Below are positions 59,082 to 64,000 of a stretch of 64,000 bases of DNA, piece after piece. Source of the DNA: Arthrobacter_N sp051262515 (lineage in GTDB: Bacteria > Actinomycetota > Actinomycetes > Actinomycetales > Micrococcaceae). The stretch lies in NCBI RefSeq assembly GCF_051262515.1, contig NZ_JBIMER010000009.1:53302-117301 (forward strand). The letters are read 5' to 3'. Made by a program: the position numbers and the translations under genes. Each line of letters begins with the position of its first letter. Positions within the stretch are counted from its first letter, which is position 1. The notes under the pieces were generated by a model. It was not told where the DNA came from. It worked only from the letters and a program-made list of their open reading frames with translations, and searched no databases.

Positions 59082-60119
59082 GTGACAAAGTCCGGTGAAC
59101 TTGTGCTGCCCGATGACTATCCCGCCTTTCTCGGTCAATTGAAGGACCGTGTCAGCGGGGCCCGGCTGCGGGCGCTGCGGCGGGTGAACACCGATTTGCT
59201 GGAGCTCTATTGGACGATCGGACGGGACATCCAGGCCCGGCAGGAAACCCAGGCGTGGGGGAGCGGGGTCATCGGCCGGCTGGCCGAGGACCTGCGCGCC
59301 GCGTTCCCGGAGATGAAGGGCTTCTCCCGGAGCAACCTCTTCTACATGCGCGGGTTCGCCGCGGCCTGGCCCGAGCCAATAGTCCAACAGCCTGTTGGAC
59401 AACTTCCCTGGGGACACATCACGGTGCTGCTGGACAAGCTCGATACCGCCGAAACGCGGGACTGGTACGCGTCCGCTGCCGTTGAACACGGGTGGTCCCG
59501 CAACGTGCTGATGAACATGATCATGAACAGGACCCTGGAGCGCTCGGGCTCGGCGCCCTCGAACTTCGCACAGCACCTGGTGGCGCAGGACTCCGAACTG
59601 GCCCAGCAAGTCGCCAAGGACCCCTACTCCTTCGAGTTCCTGGGCCTGTCGGGCAAGGTCGCCGAACGCGACCTCGAACAGGCCCTCATGGACCGCATCA
59701 CCGAAACGCTCAGGGAACTCGGGAACGGGTTCGCGTTCGTGGGACGGCAGGTGCACTTCGACGTCGACGGAGACGACTTCTACATCGATCTGCTGTTTTT
59801 CCACGTCGAGCAGCTGCGCTACTTCGTCATCGAGCTCAAGACCGGGAAATTCCAGCCCGAGTACGCCGGCAAGCTCAACTTCTACGTCGCCCTGGTCGAT
59901 GACAAGCTCAAACGCCCAGCCCATGCGCCTACCGTGGGGATCCTGATCTGCGGCAGCAAGAACGACCACAGCGTCAGGTACGCCCTGGGCCGGTCCACCT
60001 CGCCGATGGCCATAGCCGCCTACACCTACGACGAACTGCCGGCCGCCGACCGGGACCTGGTGCCACCGGAGGAACAGCTCACCGCCGCCCTGGATGCCCT
60101 GCCCGACGGGGATTCCTAG
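59082..60119 (+). CDS. DUF1016/YhcG-family PD-(D/E)XK nuclease
   Basis: This is a 345-aa protein. The N-terminal DUF1016 domain (about 10-150: RRVNTDLLELYWTIGRDI...GFSRSNLFYMRGFAAAW) is followed by a PD-(D/E)xK nuclease fold with DDFYIDLLFF and VIELKTGKF (D, E-x-K; about 225-255). YhcG-type proteins are often encoded near restriction or mobile genes; no restriction genes are visible here. The GTG at 59082 is preferred because TAGGAT ends 7 bases ahead (leaderless pattern); an ATG at 59073 overlaps that box. Confidence 0.88.
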   Translation: MTKSGELVLPDDYPAFLGQLKDRVSGARLRALRRVNTDLLELYWTIGRDIQARQETQAWGSGVIGRLAEDLRAAFPEMKGFSRSNLFYMRGFAAAWPEPIVQQPVGQLPWGHITVLLDKLDTAETRDWYASAAVEHGWSRNVLMNMIMNRTLERSGSAPSNFAQHLVAQDSELAQQVAKDPYSFEFLGLSGKVAERDLEQALMDRITETLRELGNGFAFVGRQVHFDVDGDDFYIDLLFFHVEQLRYFVIELKTGKFQPEYAGKLNFYVALVDDKLKRPAHAPTVGILICGSKNDHSVRYALGRSTSPMAIAAYTYDELPAADRDLVPPEEQLTAALDALPDGDS

Positions 60120-60313
60120 CCGCGCACCCATCCCTGTGCAGGTTCCCGACGCGGCCGACAGACGTGCCCCTCTGCCCATGCAACGGGACGATCCCGGGCC
60201 GGTCTTCGTCGTGTGTGCCATCGTGGAGGGTGGTGGTGAGCAGGTGGTTACGTTTGGACTTGAAGCACCGGGAACGACCGATACCGCCGATGGGCGGAGC
60301 CGAGGAGGCGACA
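60120..60313. other. Intergenic, no gene seen
   Basis: 194 bases, ordinary GC. No hairpin or promoter stands out apart from the ribosome-binding site of the next gene. Confidence 0.4.
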
Positions 60314-60724
60314 ATGGAGCACAAAGCGGACGAGCCGATCGATCAGGAGCGGCCGATCGAGCGTGAGGAATCGATCGATCAGGAGGAGCTGGCTGGGGTG
60401 GTGGAGGGGGCGTTCGCCGAACATCCGGAGGCCCGCCAGTTCCGGTTGCGGTCCGTGGAGGTTGTCGGGGGAACGCTCGAGGCGGTCTTCTTGGGAAGGC
60501 CGGAGGACGAGGCGGGCGGACCCTACGGTGTCCGGCTGCCGGCCCCGGAGTCCGTTGGCGGCCGGGTGGCCGGCGGCGGGGGCGTGGCGGGCAGCGGACA
60601 AGAAAGCGGGACGCTGACCGGCTGGGTCGAACGCATGCTGCTCGTTCCGGCCATGGAACACTACGACACCGGTCGCGCGGGTGTCCGGGACCGCGGGGTG
60701 CTCTGGCTCGACCTCGATGCCTAG
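60314..60724 (+). CDS. Acidic protein, 136 aa, unknown
   Basis: GAGGAGG precedes the ATG at 5 bases; the frame is open to 60164, but without support. The first 30 residues contain an imperfect repeat of PIDQE/PIERE/SIDQEE, from a GATCGATCAGGAG-like DNA repeat. The rest is mixed, with a Gly-rich patch near 85-100. No motif recognised. Possibly specific to this lineage. Confidence 0.55.
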   Translation: MEHKADEPIDQERPIEREESIDQEELAGVVEGAFAEHPEARQFRLRSVEVVGGTLEAVFLGRPEDEAGGPYGVRLPAPESVGGRVAGGGGVAGSGQESGTLTGWVERMLLVPAMEHYDTGRAGVRDRGVLWLDLDA

Positions 60725-60818
60725 GCCACCCGGCGCCCATAGCTGACCTGAAGCCGACCTGCAGCGTCCCCAAGACGCTGCCGGGGGTTTGGGATCCGGC
60801 ACCTCAAGCGGCAGCGGA

Positions 60819-61039
60819 CTAGTTGTCCTGGTCGCCGCTATTTCCGCTGTCTTCTTCAGCGTCCTCGTTTTCCTGGTTCCCTTTCGTGTTTTCGGTTTGT
60901 TCCTGCTGGACCTCGTCGTCGGATGCTTCGTCCTGGTTTGAGTTGTCGCAACCTGTCATGAGCAGCGACCCACAGCCAGAAGGGTGGCGGCCCTAGTCGT
61001 TCCTGTCGTCAGCGAGGCGCCTTTCTGCCAGTTCTCCAT
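60819..61039 (-). pseudogene. Acidic lipoprotein with frameshift in the signal peptide
   Basis: From the ATG at 61039 the frame reads MENWQKGASLTTGTTRAATLLAVG, a lipoprotein-like n- and h-region. Near 60973-60977 one base seems missing from a G-run; shifting by one gives SLLMTGC, a lipobox, followed by 45 residues rich in Asp, Glu, Asn, Gln and Ser up to a TAG at 60819-60821. Without the shift the frame ends at TGA soon after. The protein would be a secreted, surface-bound acidic lipoprotein; the shift may be real or a homopolymer error. Confidence 0.55.
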
Positions 61040-61256
61040 GGCCGGCCCCTTCCCCGCCTTGGAAGCGAGGGGCCGACCGCAGGGCAGGGGGCCGAGCCGG
61101 CGACGTGTCCACCGGTCGAGTCTAGGACGACGACGTGAGAGGGGGGAGAGTCCCAAGACGAACGGCATTGCACGACCGGCATGCGCTAGCTTGTGGAGAT
61201 AGAGATGCTGTCGCCGGCCGGGATGGCACGAGACCAAAACTGGAGGAGTGGCACTC

Positions 61257-61472
61257 ATGGCAGGTTTGGGTAGATTCGGCAAGATCGTTATGGACGCGGC
61301 AAGGAACCCGAAGGTAAGAAGCGCGCTGCAAAGCCCCAAGGCCAGGCAGGTCGGCGGCAGGGTCGTGGATGGGGCTGCCGATATCGCAGGGAAGGCGACC
61401 AAGGGCAAGCACCCGGACAAGATTCAACGCGCCCGCGAAGAGGCACTCAAGCGCCTGCGGGACCGCCCCTAA
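61257..61472 (+). CDS. Small basic protein, 71 aa, unknown
   Basis: GGAGGAG lies 8 bases before the ATG at 61257. Predicted helical with an amphipathic basic start (GLGRFGKIVMDAARNPKVR), a Gly-rich bend and a Lys/Arg-rich end. Not recognised. Precedes a CsbD-like gene in the same direction. Confidence 0.6.
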   Translation: MAGLGRFGKIVMDAARNPKVRSALQSPKARQVGGRVVDGAADIAGKATKGKHPDKIQRAREEALKRLRDRP

Positions 61473-61644
61473 ACGTCGCGCGGCCCGGCCGCAAGGGCGG
61501 TGTCCTGGAAGCGATCGGGATCGTGGTTCGGAACGTGGTTTCCTGCGGGAAGGCAAGCGTTGGCCGGCGATCGCGGCAGGGCTAACCTGAAGGTGACCCA
61601 CCCGCGGTCTGCGGGCGGGCAGCCAACCGTAGGGGAGTGCCACC

Positions 61645-61821
61645 ATGGGTTTGGGCGACAAAATCCGCAACAGCGCCAGGAAGATCCGCGGCGGGGGCAA
61701 ACCCACCATCGGCGGAACCACCGGAGATGGCAACCCGGGCGCCAGTGGCAGGGGCGAGCAGTCCAGAGCGGATCTGAGACACGTCGGCGAGAAAATCAAG
61801 GACGCCTTCAGGAAGCACTGA
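61645..61821 (+). CDS. CsbD-family stress protein, 58 aa
   Basis: Begins MGLGDKIRNSARKI and ends ADLRHVGEKIKDAFRKH; both are characteristic of CsbD-like general stress proteins. The middle is replaced by a Gly/Thr/Asn-rich stretch. AGGGGAG lies 7 bases before the ATG. Not long enough for most gene callers. Confidence 0.75.
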   Translation: MGLGDKIRNSARKIRGGGKPTIGGTTGDGNPGASGRGEQSRADLRHVGEKIKDAFRKH

Positions 61822-62064
61822 CAACCCGGAGACAAGGGCGGGGCTGGGGATCCCCGTCCTGTATGCCGAGCTGCCGTGGTTCTGGAGCGCCCAGGGGTCG
61901 TTCCGGCTGTGGCGAACAGGTGCACCCTTCGCTCTCAGAGGAGCGCGCCGGAGCACAGCGTGCACCGCTTCATATGCGCCGCTATCGGTGTCCAACCCAC
62001 GGGAGTTGCATCAGATGCGGATACTCCCGTGGCCGCCGCGCCGAAGATCTGCTGCTGGTCGACG

Positions 62065-62379
62065 ATGAGGGTCGGCATCATCGTCAGCAGTTGGGAACTT
62101 GTCACAGCCTCCCGTGGGGCCCGCGACCACCTGGAGCGTGTGGACAGTTCCAAGGGCACGGTGGAAGACGCAGCTGACAGCGACGAGCCGGGGTGCACGG
62201 GGGCCGTTGAGCTCGCGCAGATGAACTATGCCGCGGCCCTCATGGCCGTTCCAGTAACTATGTCGGGCGAGGCGCCAGGCACGCATTACGAAGATGTTGC
62301 CGATGCCGGCAACGCATGGCTCAGCGTCATCGAGCGCACCGACTACGAGTTCCTGCCCGAATACGACCCGAACGCCTAG
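62065..62379 (+). CDS. Possible 104-aa protein, unknown
   Basis: An open frame, also open further upstream to 61876, with ATG at 62065 but no clear ribosome-binding site. The last 45 residues (ADAGNAWLSVIERTDYEFLPEYDPNA) look like normal protein; the first part is less certain. It may be a remnant. Confidence 0.3.
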   Translation: MRVGIIVSSWELVTASRGARDHLERVDSSKGTVEDAADSDEPGCTGAVELAQMNYAAALMAVPVTMSGEAPGTHYEDVADAGNAWLSVIERTDYEFLPEYDPNA

Positions 62380-62608
62380 CAACACGCGGCGTTCATGCCC
62401 TGCCCGCTTTCGGGCACGCCACCTAGCACCAAGCTCTCTGGTGCGCTTGTGGAGCGTCGGCCTCAGAGGGGCAACATATGCGCCGTTACCGGGGTTTGCC
62501 GAGTCGGGCCCGCGGGTGGGCCTACCCTGGTTGTGGTGGGTCCGCAGGGACTGCCGCGGGCCGTAGTCGGACGGGTGCTGGCTTGTCTTCGGTCGTTTGT
62601 CCCGATCC
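62380..62608. other. Intergenic, no gene seen
   Basis: 229 bases between the doubtful ORF and the stop of the histidine kinase gene. No hairpin with a T-run is visible. Confidence 0.4.
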
Positions 62609-64000
62609 TCATGGTTGGTCGGTGGGGTCTTTGTTCGGGAGGGTGACGGTGAAGACGCTGCCTGTGCCGGGGGTGCTTTGTACCGTGATCGTTCCCTGGT
62701 GCGCTTCGACGATGTTTCTCGCGATGCCCAGGCCCAGGCCGGCACCGGGGATGGTGGCCTTCAGTGCGCTGTTTGAGCGGAAGAACGCGGTGAACGCGCC
62801 GCGTTGCACTTCGGCGTCCATGCCGACGCCGGTGTCGGCGACCTGCATGGTGGTGCCGGCCGGGCCGTGGGACGCGCGGACGGTCACTTTTCCGCCGTGT
62901 GGGGAGAATTTGATGGCGTTAGACAGGAGGTTGTCCAGGACCTGCCCGATGCGGAAGGGGTCGGCGTGGGCCGTGAGGTTGTCGGGGCACTCGCGGGTGA
63001 TCTGGACATGGTGGCTTGCGGACCGCGGCGCGGCGGCTTGGATCCGATCGGCGATGATGTCGGCCAGGTCCACGGTTTCGGGTTCGATGCTTTCTGGTCC
63101 CGCCGCGGTGGCCAGCAGGTCGGTGACGATTTGAAGGAGGCGTTTGCTGTTCCTCATGGCCACGCTCAGGTGGGCGACAACCCGGGCCGGAACGCTGGGG
63201 TCGTCCAGTGCCAGCTCGAGGTATCCCATGATGGATGTCAGCGGGGTGCGTAGCTCGTGGGAGATGTTGGCGATGAACTTCTCCTTGGCCGCCAGGGCTT
63301 CCACCAGGCGGGTGACGTCGCTGAAGGCCAGGACCGATCCCTTGAAGTCCGGTCCCTGCACGCTGCGTCCCGAGACGCTCAAGGCGCGCTGGTCATGCCG
63401 GGGGCCGATCCAGACCAGTTCATCGGTGAAGGATTCCCCCTTGACCAGGCGCGGCACTGCCCTGTCCATTGCCGGGACAGGGGTGGTCCGGTCGGGACGG
63501 TAGAGGAGCAGGTCCGCATCTTTGGGGGAGTCGGTGCCCTCGGGTGTGGCGTGCCGGAACTGGGATTGGCTGCGGGCATTCTCCAGTACCGTCAGGCCGT
63601 GGGCGTCGAGGACGGCGACGCCCACGTCCACGGTGTCCAGCACGGTCCTCAGCAGGGCTTCGTTCTTGCGGCTCTCCAGCAGCTGTTGCAGCAGTTCCCG
63701 GTCCTTTTGGTAGAGGTTGCTCCCGTGTCGTGTGTCCCTGGCGTCGGCCCGGCCGGTGGCCGGGTGGTTGTCCCGGTATGTGTGCGGTGGAGCTTCCATC
63801 CCGTGGTCGGAAGCCGGGCGTTGTGGGGATTTGGAAAGGATGACCAGGTCCATGGGCGGGGCGTTTTCCGCCGCGGCGTGGCGCGAGGCCGAGAGCACCG
63901 CGGGTACGGGGCCGTGGGCGCCCTGGAGGGCAACCTCCAATTCGAAGGCAGCGCCGGTGGCCAGTTGGGGCAGAACCTCTGATGCGTAACGCTCGCGGCT
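62609..64000 (-). CDS. PAS-domain sensor histidine kinase (partial, runs off right edge)
   Basis: The frame continues without a stop to the last base, so the N-terminus lies outside. Visible: end of a PAS-like domain (SRERYASEV...PVPAVLSASRH), a coiled stretch, a second PAS domain (RTVLDTVDVGVAVLDAHG...VLAFSDVT), the HisKA phospho-acceptor FIANISHELRTPLTSIMG, then the HATPase with N-box (VLDNLLSNAIKFSP), G1 VADTGVGM and G2 GAGLGLGIAR. There is no membrane segment in the visible part, so it is probably cytoplasmic. A cognate regulator is not in the window. Confidence 0.9.
   Translation of the reverse strand, partial: SRERYASEVLPQLATGAAFELEVALQGAHGPVPAVLSASRHAAAENAPPMDLVILSKSPQRPASDHGMEAPPHTYRDNHPATGRADARDTRHGSNLYQKDRELLQQLLESRKNEALLRTVLDTVDVGVAVLDAHGLTVLENARSQSQFRHATPEGTDSPKDADLLLYRPDRTTPVPAMDRAVPRLVKGESFTDELVWIGPRHDQRALSVSGRSVQGPDFKGSVLAFSDVTRLVEALAAKEKFIANISHELRTPLTSIMGYLELALDDPSVPARVVAHLSVAMRNSKRLLQIVTDLLATAAGPESIEPETVDLADIIADRIQAAAPRSASHHVQITRECPDNLTAHADPFRIGQVLDNLLSNAIKFSPHGGKVTVRASHGPAGTTMQVADTGVGMDAEVQRGAFTAFFRSNSALKATIPGAGLGLGIARNIVEAHQGTITVQSTPGTGSVFTVTLPNKDPTDQP

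Noticed and set aside
59082..60119. DUF1016 nuclease as part of a restriction or defence system
   Set aside because: No methyltransferase, specificity subunit or other defence gene is nearby, so calling a defence island would not be supported.

Overview
This window is high-GC actinobacterial chromosome DNA. The gene order, the TTG/GTG starts, many apparently leaderless genes, a SAM-IV riboswitch and a TTATCCACA-type DnaA box cluster suggest a Micrococcaceae member (Arthrobacter-like); that placement is inference. The window begins just outside the replication origin. It opens on the conserved (yidD)-yidC-jag-rsmG-parA-parB block, so dnaA/oriC should lie shortly upstream, outside the window.

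Layout. 1-5.1 kb: membrane insertase, RNA-binding Jag/KhpB, 16S methyltransferase and the chromosome partition pair parA/parB. 5.1-6.7 kb: a 1.6-kb gene-free, lower-GC stretch with four parS sites; three more parS sites lie inside parA and parB. 6.7-12.2 kb (minus strand): an operon-like run NUDIX hydrolase - murJ - membrane pseudokinase with a galactose-binding-like domain - trxB - trxA. 12.3-14.4 kb: CCA-adding enzyme and a histidine phosphatase. 14.4-15.2 kb: a gap with three or four very small ORFs, each with a ribosome-binding site, closed by a terminator. 15.2-25.9 kb: formate-THF ligase, inositol-phosphate synthase, a GT87-type glycosyltransferase, an ABC transporter, a two-component system, an M18 aminopeptidase and a GNAT enzyme. 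26-31.5 kb: rpsF-ssb-rpsR-rplI, a SAM-IV-controlled flavin reductase, small proteins, then a DnaA-box-rich region in front of dnaB.

31.5-53.5 kb is accessory and housekeeping: GyrI-like protein, pirin, a MoaD/ThiS-like protein beside a BNR-repeat protein, an extradiol dioxygenase, a heterodimeric ABC exporter bracketed by two copies of one palindrome, CPBP protease, MFS and MATE pumps, a NYN-LOTUS protein, a secreted trypsin-like/PDZ protease, a CGNR regulator divergent from an EamA transporter, a csoR-copZ-copA copper operon with paired CsoR-like operators, a FemX-like enzyme and an orphan pstS.

53.5-64 kb is a mosaic. A 5'-truncated, frameshifted DUF2254 pseudogene abuts a KfrA-like gene that has lost its own start. 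The 3' end of that gene plus its terminator is duplicated 3.1 kb away. Between the two copies lie a SHOCT-domain protein, a Tat-exported multicopper oxidase, a RES-like fragment and a dead IS5-type transposase. Beyond come a DUF2188 protein, a DUF1016/YhcG nuclease, small stress-type proteins, a frameshifted lipoprotein and a PAS-histidine kinase running off the right edge. Copper genes therefore occur twice: in the CsoR operon and in the repeat-bracketed module.
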